Virus record (IMG/VR): IMGVR_UViG_3300032731_000405
Span: 1-42,979 of that record
Direction: 5' to 3' (one strand)
Length of the DNA: 42,979 bases
From: a virus
Shown here: piece by piece, positions 32,108 through 40,535 of the stretch
Layout: every line of letters begins with the position of its first letter
Numbering within the stretch: position 1 is the stretch's first letter
Notes under the pieces: generated by a model
Seen by the model: only the letters and a program-made list of their open reading frames with translations
What the model was told of the DNA's origin: nothing
The model's database searches: none
Position numbers and translations under genes: made by a program

Positions 32108-35100
32108 ATGTCACCAAATCAGGGACTTACTTCTAGGCGTAGACCACCGAGGGACGAACTTGACAAGTTGCTCGGTGTTGACCGATCGGCTCAAGGTTCG
32201 CCGAGAGATAGACTCGATAGAACACTCGGTATCGAGGAAGAGAAGCCTCCAAAACCGGTAGAACCTGCTGATGAGAATGGCCTTTATAACCGCGCTAAAA
32301 AAGGTCTGCAAACGGTCGGTGAGGATATATCAAAAACATGGGGAGGGCTTGGTAGAACTGCTGGGTCAGCCTTTACTGGAGCAGTTTCCCATACAGGCGA
32401 TTTGTTAAAAGGAGCTATGGAGAGAGCCTGGGAGGCCAGGCCTGATAAACTCAAAAAACAATCAGAAGAGATGCGAGCCGCCGATCCTTCGCTTAGAGAT
32501 TTAGGGTCTGATGTCGCTGGTCTAGGCAAGAAGTTAAGCGATTATTACAAGCCAGAGAGATTTTTCGATCAGGAGAAAGTCGCTCAAACAAGAGAGGACT
32601 ATCCCATAGCGTCGAGAGTGGCCGGGGGCATTGGACAGGCTCCGGTGGATCTTGCTAAACTGGCAGGAGCTACGGCAGCGGGTGGCCCAGTATTAGGTTT
32701 TGGAGCGTTAGGTGGAGCTGAATCATATGCCAGAGGCGACGACACTACAAATATTTTAGCAAATACCGCTAAAGATATGCTGGTAGGCAAGATATTCAAA
32801 GGGATTGGAGGCGTTAGTAGGCCTGTCAAGGCTGGTGCCTTAGCAACGCTAGGAGGCACCCAGTCAGCTATTGAAGGCGGTAGTGCTGAAGATATTATAG
32901 CCGGAGGCATCACACTTCCAGCTATTGCTCTTCCAGGTTCTAAACCTGGCGGAACGACTGCAAGGCAATTATCTCGCAATATAAAGCCAACTCCTAAAAC
33001 TAAGATATTGTCACCGGTCCCTGGGGTTAAACCACAATTTGATCCAAGAGCAGCCATTGAAAGAACTGTAGAACGTCCTGGGAGGACCGCTAGAACGATG
33101 GAACCAGAGGCGGCTACTCCCCAAGAGGTTTCAGCATACACCGGTGAACCTATGCCGGTCAGGCCGCCGAGAAGAAGTCTCTTCAGGGGAGCCAAAGAAG
33201 CGATGGAGATGCCTGAAAGACAGAGAGGCGTCACCGATCTCGCGATTCCCGGAGAACTACAGAAAGCCGTGCCGAGGCGTAAGGCTCACGTTGAAGAACC
33301 CACACAGGCCTCTCCGACGGACATTAAGAGATATTACGGTGAGATCATCAAGCAGATGATAAAGCCTAAACAGGACGCCATCCCTCTTCCAGAGAAGGCT
33401 AGAGGCGCGATGCCGCTCGCTAGGCCAACGGACTTACAGCCACCGAAACCAAAACTCAAAGGATTCGTTCAGGAACCTACAAAGGCAACTCCGACGGACA
33501 TTCAACGATTTTACGGGGAAAAGATTAGAAAGGCGATCAGGCCCGAACCTGACGTGATCCGAATGGAAGAGAAGCCGACAGGGCAAAAGGCACTTCCTGC
33601 TCCTTCTGGAAAGCCGACGATTGAGCCTATCGAGGGTGCGCCAAAACCCAAAAAGGGTGCTTCACTTCTGAAGAAAAAGGCAGAGCCAAAGATCGAGAGT
33701 ATTCGGTTTGAGCCAGAGAAACCAGCCGTTGAGCCCAAACCAGTAGTGAAAGAACCGCCAGCCCCGGTAGCACAAAAACCGATGCCTAAATACGGGGACA
33801 GGAAGGTCGTAGAGAAACCGGCAGTAGAAGCCCTTAAACCAGTAACAGAGGTCCCAAAAGGGAAGCCCACAGAGGCCCCCAAAAAAGGCGCAGGACTACT
33901 CAAGAGGGCCGGAGCCGAACGCACTTCAGGTAAATACGATCTGAAAGAGCAGAAGGCCTATCTCATAGACGCCCTTAAAGAGGCCAAGAAGAAGGCCCCG
34001 GAGGTCGCTGATCGTTCTGATATTAAAACTACTGGCAGGGATGTTGGAGAGACTAAATTCGGTAAGACCGATATGGTCGAGATCAAGGTTCCGGACGATG
34101 GCACGTTCAAGGTTATAAACGATCAGACCGCGATTAACAATATGATGGCGAAGGTCAAGAAGAGTTTCCCTGAAGTAGAGTCGAGGGGCCGTAGCCTGAA
34201 AAAGGTTAAACAGCCTTCTATTAAGCCCTCCGTGAAACGTCTTTCAGCCGATGAGATCGAATTTTTTAATCCATACAAAGCTAAAAAACAGGGGATCGTT
34301 GAGGTAAAAGGTGAGCCTGAACGCAATAAGTATGCCGACGGCTATTACACCAACGGTCATTATCTCCTGAAAACTGAAAAGCCCGCTAAAGTATCCGTCA
34401 CGGAAATGAGCAAAGAGCAAACCTCCAATATGAGAGCGATATTGGATAAAAAGGTTTCAGAGGCCAAAATAACGGGCGAGATGAAATATGAAAATAACCC
34501 ACAGAACTACGTTCTCGTTGAGGGTGGCGGTCAAAAGGTTTTCTTAAATGCCAATTATGTCGATAGTGTGATGTCCAAACATCCCAAAGCAAAACCGTTT
34601 ATGGGAAAAACGCCAACCGACGCTGTAATGTTCAAGGTGGGCAACGAGAATGTCGGGGCGATAATGCCACTCAGGGAACCCGGATCTCTCAAACCCTTCC
34701 AAACCCGCATCCAGGAGTTGAAAGGATCGGATCTAAAAAAAAATGAAACAGCAGTAGGCTACGGTGGTAAAGAATATACCATAAAAGGGGAACCCGAAAA
34801 GGGCAAAATCGAGAAAAAGAACTATGTCTATCCTAAAACCAAAGAAGGCGTCTTACAGGACATTAAGGGAACCGCCGTCAGCGTGGCCGATGCAGCAGCA
34901 GAGGGCGTTGACCAAATCTTAAAAATATTTGCTCCCGCCGCCAGAGGCAAGAAGGCTAAATTCTCCGCTAATGTGTTAAGGGGAGAGCAGGGAAAAGTCC
35001 ACGTCGATTATATGAAGGCTGAGAGGGCCTTAAAAGAGGCTAAAAAGTATTTTGACTCTAAAACAGATGCAGAGATTACAGAATTTATAGATAATGGCGA

Positions 35101-37813
35101 AAGAGGGCGTCCTCAGAAAGACACTAGAATCCAGAAATTCAGCGATACGATGGAAACGATAGTCAAGGACCGTCGAGAGAAAATCCAAAGACTTGGCAAA
35201 GGGAAATTGGTCACATTCCATAAACACTATTTTCCTCGAATATGGGATATGTCATTTAAGGATGCCGGCTCTAAGGTTAGAAACCTCTTTTCCAGAGATA
35301 AAAAACCATTAGAGGGTGGAAAGAGTTTCTTGAAACGTCGTTCGTTTGAATTCTATAAAGACGCCATAGATGCGGGTCTAAGGCCTAAATCCCGCAATCC
35401 AGTAGATACTTTAATCCACAAAGTTCAGGAGATGGATCAGTTTATTATCGCTAACTCTTTCCTAGATAGTCTAAAAGAGAGCCACAATAAGATATTTGTC
35501 CCCGCTACGGGCAAATCCAAGCCTCCTAAATCATGGGTGAGACTTCCTGACGAGGTAGGGACCGTTTATGGCCCTCCAGAGAGAATCATGCCCGAATATG
35601 TCGATAAGTCGATGTATAATGGACTTTTGGGTGTCGCCAAAAAACTCGGTGTTAAGCATGAGAGAAAAGCAGGGTTTGGCCGAAAGAAGGCATTGGGGTT
35701 AGCCTATAAAGGGTCTAAAAAGGTCGAGACTCAGTATGCCACAGAACTATCGGTTTTGGCCCATGAGATTGGTCATCAACTAGATTTCAAATATGATCTT
35801 TGGAATACATTATTCAAGAGAGAGTCCGGGAAGGGATTTAAACCTGGGAGATCAGAATTCAGGGCTATCGCAGAACTGACCGGGGATCGTCCAGGGGCCA
35901 CAAAGAAGGTTGAGAAGATGGCCCAGGTCGTCGAGGCCTATGTTCATGCCCCCGCCAGGATGAAAGAAGTGGCTCCGAGGGCTTTCGCAGAATTTGAAAA
36001 ATTCCTAGAAAAACACCCTGACGTTAAAGGATTAAAAGATATTCGTCCGGGGATCGAGTTGGAGAAATTGACCACAGATATCGACCTGGGAGGGTATGTC
36101 CTTAAAGGTCATTGGTACGTTCCAGAAGAAATAGGGACCGTTATAAACAACTATCTCAAAAAAGGCTTGAGGGAAAAATCAGGAATCTACAGAGGGGCTA
36201 TGGAAGGCGCAAATCTACTCAACCAGGTCACGTTGGGGATGTCCGGCTTTCACGCTGTAATGACTACCGTAACGATGATGGAATCAAAGTGGTCAACGGC
36301 CATGAATAAAATAGCCAAAAAGCAATATGGTAGTGCCGTCAAAGATATTATAACAGCCCCCGCTGCGCCAATCGAGGCGTTGAGAGAGGGGACCAAATTA
36401 TATAAAGAGGCCCTTGTAGATGGCACATACCCCGAATTAAGACCGTTCGTTGAAATGGCTATGGAGGGGGGACATAGGTTTGAAGTCCCGTCTCAATATA
36501 AATCTCAGTTCGCCAAGAGGATGATTAAGGCGTTAAAGAAGGGCAACGTCGTAACGGCTGCTCTCAATTCACCATTTGCTCTCATTGAGGCCGCCGCATG
36601 GCCCACGATGCAATGGTTGGTCCCACGATATAAGTCGGGATTATTCATGAAACTGGCTAGAATGGAGATGAAGAAACATCCCAATATGACCCCTGAGATG
36701 CGAGTAGAAAAAGCCGCGAAGATAATTGATACCGTCGATAACCGCCTCGGTCAGTTAGTCTATGACAATATTTTCTGGAATAAGACCGCGAAGGATATAG
36801 GGCATTTATTGGTCCGGTCGGTCGGGTGGAACTTGGGTTCGTTCAGAGAGCTGCTCGGAGCCGGCAAAGACCTCACGGTCAATAGCGTGAAGGCTGCGAT
36901 GGGGAAGAAAAGCCCCACCAGTTATCGTATAGCCTATCCGTTGGCGATGTTAGCGTTTGACGCTCTGCTAGGGGCCACGCTTACCTATACGTTCACCGGG
37001 GAGGGTCCAAAGGAGTGGAGAGACTATTTCTATCCCCGTAATGGAGAGACGGACGAGGATGGTAAACCCATGCGGATAGTGATCCCAAGTTACACAAAGG
37101 ACATATTCGCCTATGGTATCCAACCGGGGTCCACCATTTTACATAAGGCAAACCCTCTTGTCACAGTAGCCTGGGATATGCTCCAGAATGAGGATTTCTT
37201 TAATACCGAGATTAGACACGCCAACGATCCGTTTGTGAAACAACTCAAAGATTTGGCAGAATTTGGCTTAAAAGAGGCTCAACCATTCTCTATCCAGGGA
37301 TATAAACAACAGCGTGAGAAGGGGATGTCAGTCGGTAAATCTCTCATGGCCCCATTCGGGTTTCCACCGGCCCCTCAATACATTACTAAAAGCGCGGCTG
37401 AAAAGAAAGCTACTGATTTTGTTGTCAGGAAACTCCCCCAGGGGTCGAGGACCAAACAGGAGTTTAAAGAGGCACAGGAGAGGAAAGATATTCGCAGATC
37501 GTTAAAGAAAGGCGACAGAAACAAACTGATTAGAGCAGAGCGTGAGGGAAGAATCACGGAACGTCAGAAAACGACGCTTGAGGCCGATGCTAAATTGACA
37601 AACCTTCAAAGACTGTTCAAGCGACTAGCTCTGGAAGATGCCGTAGAGGTCTATCGGGTTGCCACCAAAGAGGAACGGCGAAAACTTTATAAGGTGCTTC
37701 GTAAGAAATATAAGTCTAAAATGAAGAGTGCAACTCCCGCGCAGAAAGCGAAATACAAGGAACTGGTCCGGGGCGTCTCTAAGAGTCTCAAAAAAGGAGG
37801 AAAAAATGAGTGA
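32108..37813 (+). CDS. Giant internal (ejection) protein with zincin motif, 1901 aa
   Basis: At 1901 residues this is the largest gene. Residues 1-330 are helical; 330-620 is a Pro/Lys-rich linker with three imperfect repeats (ATPQEVSAYTGEPMPV; QASPTDIKRYYGEIIK; KATPTDIQRFYGEKIR). Residues 1217-1224 read A-H-E-I-G-H-Q-L, an HExxH zincin motif, with Glu residues about 27-33 positions later as a possible third ligand. The last 500 residues (helical, with NIFWNKTAKDIGHLLVRSVG and a short hydrophobic segment) resemble the large polyvalent protein-associated domains of phages. It is probably injected and may help DNA cross the envelope. Zinc protease activity is inferred. Confidence 0.75.
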   Translation: MSPNQGLTSRRRPPRDELDKLLGVDRSAQGSPRDRLDRTLGIEEEKPPKPVEPADENGLYNRAKKGLQTVGEDISKTWGGLGRTAGSAFTGAVSHTGDLLKGAMERAWEARPDKLKKQSEEMRAADPSLRDLGSDVAGLGKKLSDYYKPERFFDQEKVAQTREDYPIASRVAGGIGQAPVDLAKLAGATAAGGPVLGFGALGGAESYARGDDTTNILANTAKDMLVGKIFKGIGGVSRPVKAGALATLGGTQSAIEGGSAEDIIAGGITLPAIALPGSKPGGTTARQLSRNIKPTPKTKILSPVPGVKPQFDPRAAIERTVERPGRTARTMEPEAATPQEVSAYTGEPMPVRPPRRSLFRGAKEAMEMPERQRGVTDLAIPGELQKAVPRRKAHVEEPTQASPTDIKRYYGEIIKQMIKPKQDAIPLPEKARGAMPLARPTDLQPPKPKLKGFVQEPTKATPTDIQRFYGEKIRKAIRPEPDVIRMEEKPTGQKALPAPSGKPTIEPIEGAPKPKKGASLLKKKAEPKIESIRFEPEKPAVEPKPVVKEPPAPVAQKPMPKYGDRKVVEKPAVEALKPVTEVPKGKPTEAPKKGAGLLKRAGAERTSGKYDLKEQKAYLIDALKEAKKKAPEVADRSDIKTTGRDVGETKFGKTDMVEIKVPDDGTFKVINDQTAINNMMAKVKKSFPEVESRGRSLKKVKQPSIKPSVKRLSADEIEFFNPYKAKKQGIVEVKGEPERNKYADGYYTNGHYLLKTEKPAKVSVTEMSKEQTSNMRAILDKKVSEAKITGEMKYENNPQNYVLVEGGGQKVFLNANYVDSVMSKHPKAKPFMGKTPTDAVMFKVGNENVGAIMPLREPGSLKPFQTRIQELKGSDLKKNETAVGYGGKEYTIKGEPEKGKIEKKNYVYPKTKEGVLQDIKGTAVSVADAAAEGVDQILKIFAPAARGKKAKFSANVLRGEQGKVHVDYMKAERALKEAKKYFDSKTDAEITEFIDNGERGRPQKDTRIQKFSDTMETIVKDRREKIQRLGKGKLVTFHKHYFPRIWDMSFKDAGSKVRNLFSRDKKPLEGGKSFLKRRSFEFYKDAIDAGLRPKSRNPVDTLIHKVQEMDQFIIANSFLDSLKESHNKIFVPATGKSKPPKSWVRLPDEVGTVYGPPERIMPEYVDKSMYNGLLGVAKKLGVKHERKAGFGRKKALGLAYKGSKKVETQYATELSVLAHEIGHQLDFKYDLWNTLFKRESGKGFKPGRSEFRAIAELTGDRPGATKKVEKMAQVVEAYVHAPARMKEVAPRAFAEFEKFLEKHPDVKGLKDIRPGIELEKLTTDIDLGGYVLKGHWYVPEEIGTVINNYLKKGLREKSGIYRGAMEGANLLNQVTLGMSGFHAVMTTVTMMESKWSTAMNKIAKKQYGSAVKDIITAPAAPIEALREGTKLYKEALVDGTYPELRPFVEMAMEGGHRFEVPSQYKSQFAKRMIKALKKGNVVTAALNSPFALIEAAAWPTMQWLVPRYKSGLFMKLARMEMKKHPNMTPEMRVEKAAKIIDTVDNRLGQLVYDNIFWNKTAKDIGHLLVRSVGWNLGSFRELLGAGKDLTVNSVKAAMGKKSPTSYRIAYPLAMLAFDALLGATLTYTFTGEGPKEWRDYFYPRNGETDEDGKPMRIVIPSYTKDIFAYGIQPGSTILHKANPLVTVAWDMLQNEDFFNTEIRHANDPFVKQLKDLAEFGLKEAQPFSIQGYKQQREKGMSVGKSLMAPFGFPPAPQYITKSAAEKKATDFVVRKLPQGSRTKQEFKEAQERKDIRRSLKKGDRNKLIRAEREGRITERQKTTLEADAKLTNLQRLFKRLALEDAVEVYRVATKEERRKLYKVLRKKYKSKMKSATPAQKAKYKELVRGVSKSLKKGGKNE

Positions 37814-37982
37814 GAACATGAGCATCACCGTAGAAGTTGGCAAGGCTGACAAGGCAGAACCCAACAGACTACAGGACATGGTTAAAATGATGGATGGTGA
37901 GCCTCCTAAGAAGGACAAAAAATACACCGACACCGGACACTATGGAGAGCGCAAGAAAGGCCTCTTCGGAAAGGTAAAATAA
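37806..37982 (+). CDS. Small acidic/basic protein, 58 aa
   Basis: ATG at 37806 has GGAGG just upstream; the in-frame ATG at 37728 is inside the large gene and is rejected. The product, MSENMSITVEVGKADKAEPN and onward, is polar, mostly disordered and ends basic (GERKKGLFGKVK). No domain visible. It overlaps the previous stop by 8 bases and the next ATG by one. Confidence 0.55.
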   Translation: MSENMSITVEVGKADKAEPNRLQDMVKMMDGEPPKKDKKYTDTGHYGERKKGLFGKVK

Positions 37983-38209
37983 TGGTCGTCACCGAAATTT
38001 CGGTTGTCATCTGCATCATTGGGATCCTCAATGGGGCGCAAATCCTCTATATGAACAAACTTGGTAGAAAGATCGAGAAATTGAGCAACGGGTGTTTTGA
38101 GAGGCACATGAAGATCGCCAGGGAAGAGGGCGCGAACGGTCAAACGGTTAAGGCCCTCCACAGGCGTTTAGACGAGCTGATAGAGATGGTTGGCAAACGG
38201 GAGGGGTAA
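37982..38209 (+). CDS. Membrane-anchored coiled-coil protein, 75 aa
   Basis: A transmembrane segment at residues 3-22 (VTEISVVICIIGILNGAQIL) is followed by a helical tail (LGRKIEKLSNGCFERHMKIA, TVKALHRRLDELIEMVGK). N-out or N-in topology cannot be set. Such proteins beside a phage lysin may be holin partners or lysis regulators; the position supports a lysis-related role. Confidence 0.55.
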   Translation: MVVTEISVVICIIGILNGAQILYMNKLGRKIEKLSNGCFERHMKIAREEGANGQTVKALHRRLDELIEMVGKREG

Positions 38210-38212
38210 GGG

Positions 38213-38446
38213 ATGAAAAAGTTAAAACCTGTTATAAAGCAAGAGGTTATGTTCGAGAAATATGCGGACCTTGAAGAATATCTCATCTTTGAGATCAAAA
38301 ACCATGTAGGATATCCCAATATGACCTATCGAGTCGAACAGCCAAAAAATCGTAAATGTAAACTGGAGATAATAATTGATGAACCTATGGACTTTGGTGA
38401 AAGGACTTATGCGAATCCGAGATGTAGCGGTCCCCGTACACTTTAA
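38213..38446 (+). CDS. Hypothetical protein, 77 aa
   Basis: ATG at 38213, 4 bases after the previous stop, with a GGAGGGG tract upstream. Lys/Glu-rich with a beta-like middle (YRVEQPKNRKCKLEIIIDEP). It overlaps the endolysin gene by 68 bases in another frame, so one of the two starts may be misplaced. No domain recognised. Confidence 0.5.
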   Translation: MKKLKPVIKQEVMFEKYADLEEYLIFEIKNHVGYPNMTYRVEQPKNRKCKLEIIIDEPMDFGERTYANPRCSGPRTL

Positions 38447-38807
38447 GAGCGAGGAACTTTGCGAAGAGTTTCGGAAGGTCGATCCGAGAATCCAGGCCAT
38501 TACCCTGATGCTCGCCTTCCACTCCTATTATAACTGGAAACACACTATTACAGTCACCTGTATATACCGGTCCCAGGGGGACCAAAACTATTACTATAAA
38601 AAGGGCTTGACTAAAGCCCGCCACAGCCCTCATACTTCATGGAGGGCCATTGATATACGATTGAAAGACATACCGAAAAGGGCAGATGAGATGGTTACAC
38701 TTTTGAATAAGGGGTTCCCCCGCAGCGACCAATACAAGACGGCTCTGGCACATGGCAAAGGCTCCAATTTTCATTGTCATATACAGGTCCCGTCAAAAGG
38801 AGGTTGA
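38379..38807 (+). CDS. Endolysin, M15-type peptidase, 142 aa
   Basis: S-P-H-T-S-W-R-A-I-D (residues 83-92) is the SxHxxxxAxD zinc motif of M15/VanY-like peptidases, with His85 and Asp92; F-H-C-H-I-Q-V at 131-137 gives the HxH ligand. Zinc-dependent cleavage of cell-wall peptides follows from the family (L-Ala-D-Glu or similar endopeptidases in phages). No signal peptide, so a holin is needed. The start is ATG 38379; TTG 38376 and ATG 38409 are alternatives. Confidence 0.85.
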   Translation: MNLWTLVKGLMRIRDVAVPVHFKSEELCEEFRKVDPRIQAITLMLAFHSYYNWKHTITVTCIYRSQGDQNYYYKKGLTKARHSPHTSWRAIDIRLKDIPKRADEMVTLLNKGFPRSDQYKTALAHGKGSNFHCHIQVPSKGG

Positions 38808-38808
38808 T

Positions 38809-38970
38809 ATGAAGGCAGGGATTAAAACGACTGAATTTTGGATAACGGTGGCGGTATGCTTGGGGTCGGTTGCGGCAGAGGTCGCCAAGATCCTTCCAGA
38901 CAAGTGGGCGGCGATCCTGATAGGCATCTCCACAGTAGCCTATACGATTAGCCGGGGGTTAGCAAAATGA
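38809..38970 (+). CDS. Holin-like protein, 53 aa
   Basis: ATG at 38809 has a strong AAAGGAGG site. Two hydrophobic helices (TTEFWITVAVCLGSVAAEVA and KWAAILIGISTVAYTISRGL) separated by a short charged turn (KILPDK), with a basic end. This is the size and pattern of class II holins. It starts 1 base after the endolysin stop, and likely lets the endolysin reach the wall. The ORF frame from 38752 is rejected because the ribosome site is at 38797-38804. Confidence 0.75.
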   Translation: MKAGIKTTEFWITVAVCLGSVAAEVAKILPDKWAAILIGISTVAYTISRGLAK

Positions 38971-39215
38971 CCTTAAAACCCTTGTACGCGAGGCTGTTTG
39001 ACATGATCGGAGCGATAGTCAGGCTACTGGTCGATTTCTTCGGCTACGCTGCTTTGAAGAGAAAATGGAAGGAGAGACGTGCGATATCTTTTATACGCCA
39101 AAAGGCTCGTATTGTTGCCGGCAATCGGCGCCGTCTTATTGATAGCGTTGACGAGCTGCGCGAAACAGATAAACCCGGAGAAGCCACCACTATACGACAT
39201 ACCTCCGATCGGTGA
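38967..39215 (+). CDS. i-spanin (Rz-like) candidate, 82 aa
   Basis: ATG at 38967 overlaps the holin stop by four bases. The N-terminus (LFDMIGAIVRLLVDFFGYAA) could be a membrane or membrane-surface helix and is followed by a basic helical region (LKRKWKERRAISFIRQKARI). The reading frame overlaps a lipoprotein gene in another frame by 137 bases, the classic Rz/Rz1 arrangement. It is shorter than usual Rz proteins (about 150), so the call is tentative. Confidence 0.55.
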   Translation: MTLKPLYARLFDMIGAIVRLLVDFFGYAALKRKWKERRAISFIRQKARIVAGNRRRLIDSVDELRETDKPGEATTIRHTSDR

Positions 39216-39384
39216 TATTCTCGACAGAGCCATCCCTGATTTCGATGAATCCCTGGGGGCCGAGTTCTATTACGACAAATTCATCTCGGAACGCATTATG
39301 AGAATCGACGTTGAAGGGGCCTGGGAAGAGTGCGAGATGGACCTAAAAAACACAATTCGTGATTGCGACGATGTGATCTTTTAA
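39079..39384 (+). CDS. o-spanin (Rz1-like lipoprotein), 101 aa
   Basis: GTG start at 39079 with AAGGAGAG directly upstream, in another frame inside the 38967 gene. Signal sequence and lipobox L-T-S-C with Cys27 (LLPAIGAVLLIALTSC), then a Pro-rich N-terminal mature part (INPEKPPLYDIPPIG), features of Rz1. The mature protein would be anchored in the outer membrane and pair with the inner-membrane partner to disrupt the envelope. Length is a little longer than typical Rz1. Confidence 0.8.
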   Translation: MRYLLYAKRLVLLPAIGAVLLIALTSCAKQINPEKPPLYDIPPIGDILDRAIPDFDESLGAEFYYDKFISERIMRIDVEGAWEECEMDLKNTIRDCDDVIF

Positions 39385-39423
39385 TTCAAATTGTGCTTGA
39401 CATACAAAAGATATTCCTATAAT
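39385..39423 (+). promoter_or_regulatory. Promoter P3 with shared 14-base element
   Basis: TTCAAATTGTGCTT (39385-39398, 12 of 14 as in P1 and P2) overlaps TTGACA (39397-39402). TATAAT (39418-39423) follows after 15 bases, slightly short spacing but two perfect boxes. The start would fall near 39430, only a few bases ahead of the regulator ATG at 39434. Confidence 0.8.
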
Positions 39424-39433
39424 ATCCTTGAGT

Positions 39434-39634
39434 ATGAAAACACAAAACGTGCAAAAAGCCCTCAAGTGGATAATCAGAAAAGAACGCTATCGGTTTCACC
39501 ATTCTATCGTGAAGGCGATTGGTTGTCCTCACACTTCTCTCTATCGTTGGGAGAGTGGGCAAACCCTACCGAGCAAAAAATATGTTCAAAGACTTGTCGA
39601 TATTTATCCATATGTCAGTAAACTTTTAAAATAG
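39434..39634 (+). CDS. HTH (XRE/Cro-like) regulator, 66 aa
   Basis: HSIVKAIGCPHTSLYRWESG is a helix-turn-helix of the XRE/Cro class, followed by QTLPSKKYVQRLVDIYPYV, which fits the HTH_3 fold. The ATG at 39434 is 11 bases after the -10 box, so the mRNA would be almost leaderless, as for lambda cI from PRM. No ribosome site is visible. A TTG two codons upstream (39428) is the only other start. It likely controls its own promoter and perhaps P1 and P2, which share the 14-base element. Confidence 0.8.
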   Translation: MKTQNVQKALKWIIRKERYRFHHSIVKAIGCPHTSLYRWESGQTLPSKKYVQRLVDIYPYVSKLLK

Positions 39635-39645
39635 AAAGGAGTGCC

Positions 39646-39849
39646 ATGACCAAACCCAAACACATGATGATTCTGGATGTAATTATGAATGGAATTCGGA
39701 ACGTCCAGGTAGATGAAACAGGAAGAAAGGAGGTGGCGAACGAGGCGATCTACTACACCGACATCGAGTTGCCGTATCAACTTGCGTTAGCAGATCGTGA
39801 TGCGCTTAGAGCGAAGTTAAGACGTGCGAAGATACAAAAACTTAACTAG
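39646..39849 (+). CDS. Hypothetical protein, 67 aa
   Basis: ATG at 39646 with AAAGGAG 5 bases upstream, 11 bases after the regulator stop. Beta-like N-terminus (MILDVIMNGIRNVQVDETGR), acidic middle and basic helical end (ALADRDALRAKLRRAKIQKL). Unrecognised. It belongs to the operon of the HTH regulator. Confidence 0.6.
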   Translation: MTKPKHMMILDVIMNGIRNVQVDETGRKEVANEAIYYTDIELPYQLALADRDALRAKLRRAKIQKLN

Positions 39850-39858
39850 GAGGCTACC

Positions 39859-40038
39859 ATGACCAATGAACCTCAAGAAATTTCAGAGCCAACAAAAACG
39901 TGCGAAGAATGTGAAAGAACACTTCCCAAAGACGATATGATCGAACGCTATAGCGGATGGTACTGCCCGGTCTGTGACGACCAGCTTGGCAGGGACCTTG
40001 CGATAGATGCGAAGATCGACGAAAGTAGAGGGAAATAG
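39859..40038 (+). CDS. Zinc-ribbon protein, 59 aa
   Basis: ATG at 39859 with AGGAGG just upstream and stop at 40036-40038. Pairs CEEC (residues 15-18) and CPVC (36-39) form a zinc ribbon around a W-Y core; the tail is acidic. It is short but has a good start, the right spacing and no overlap with neighbours. Role unknown. Confidence 0.65.
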   Translation: MTNEPQEISEPTKTCEECERTLPKDDMIERYSGWYCPVCDDQLGRDLAIDAKIDESRGK

Positions 40039-40040
40039 CC

Positions 40041-40535
40041 ATGAGAACAGACCTAATTCAAAACAGATATGCCCTTAAACATGGTCTGACCCCAAGAGGT
40101 AAACCGCCAAGATTATATAATATATGGAGAGGAATGAAAACCAGATGCTCTAATAAAAATGGTTCTGGTTATAAATATTATGGCGCGAGGGGTATCAAGC
40201 TATGTAAAAGATGGCACGCATTTGAGGTTTTTTATGAGGATTTGAACGAGGCTTATCAAACACATTGTAAAGAATATGGAATAAAAAATACCACATTAGA
40301 CCGGCTGAACAACAACGGAGACTATTCACAAAAAAATTGTCGGTGGGCAACATGGACTCAACAAAACAACAATTCCAGAATGTGTCGTAACTTAACCTAC
40401 GATGGGCTGACATTAAATATAACACAATGGGCGAAAAGGGTGAATTTGAAATATGTTACTCTCTACAGAAGATTATTTATTATGAAATGGTCTATTGAGG
40501 AGGCTCTCACCACTCCAGTAAGGAGGACGATGTGA
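40041..40535 (+). CDS. Homing-endonuclease-like protein, 164 aa
   Basis: RLYNIWRGMKTRCSNKNGSG (residues 24-43), YGARGIKLCKRW (47-58), LDRLNNNGDYSQKNCRWAT (86-104) are the same blocks seen in the - strand endonuclease at 24395, without its N-terminal finger. This is a free-standing nuclease that probably spreads between phages. The ATG follows GAGGGAAATAGCC. It is locally AT-richer by eye and inserted between small early genes and the RecB-family nuclease, whose GTG lies inside its last codons. Confidence 0.8.
   Translation: MRTDLIQNRYALKHGLTPRGKPPRLYNIWRGMKTRCSNKNGSGYKYYGARGIKLCKRWHAFEVFYEDLNEAYQTHCKEYGIKNTTLDRLNNNGDYSQKNCRWATWTQQNNNSRMCRNLTYDGLTLNITQWAKRVNLKYVTLYRRLFIMKWSIEEALTTPVRRTM

Noticed and set aside
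32599-33234. 211-codon - strand frame inside the giant internal protein
   Set aside because: No motif, no start signal, low-complexity translation; a shadow of the real gene.
33511-33924. 137-codon - strand frame
   Set aside because: A shadow of the Pro/Lys-rich linker with low-complexity translation.
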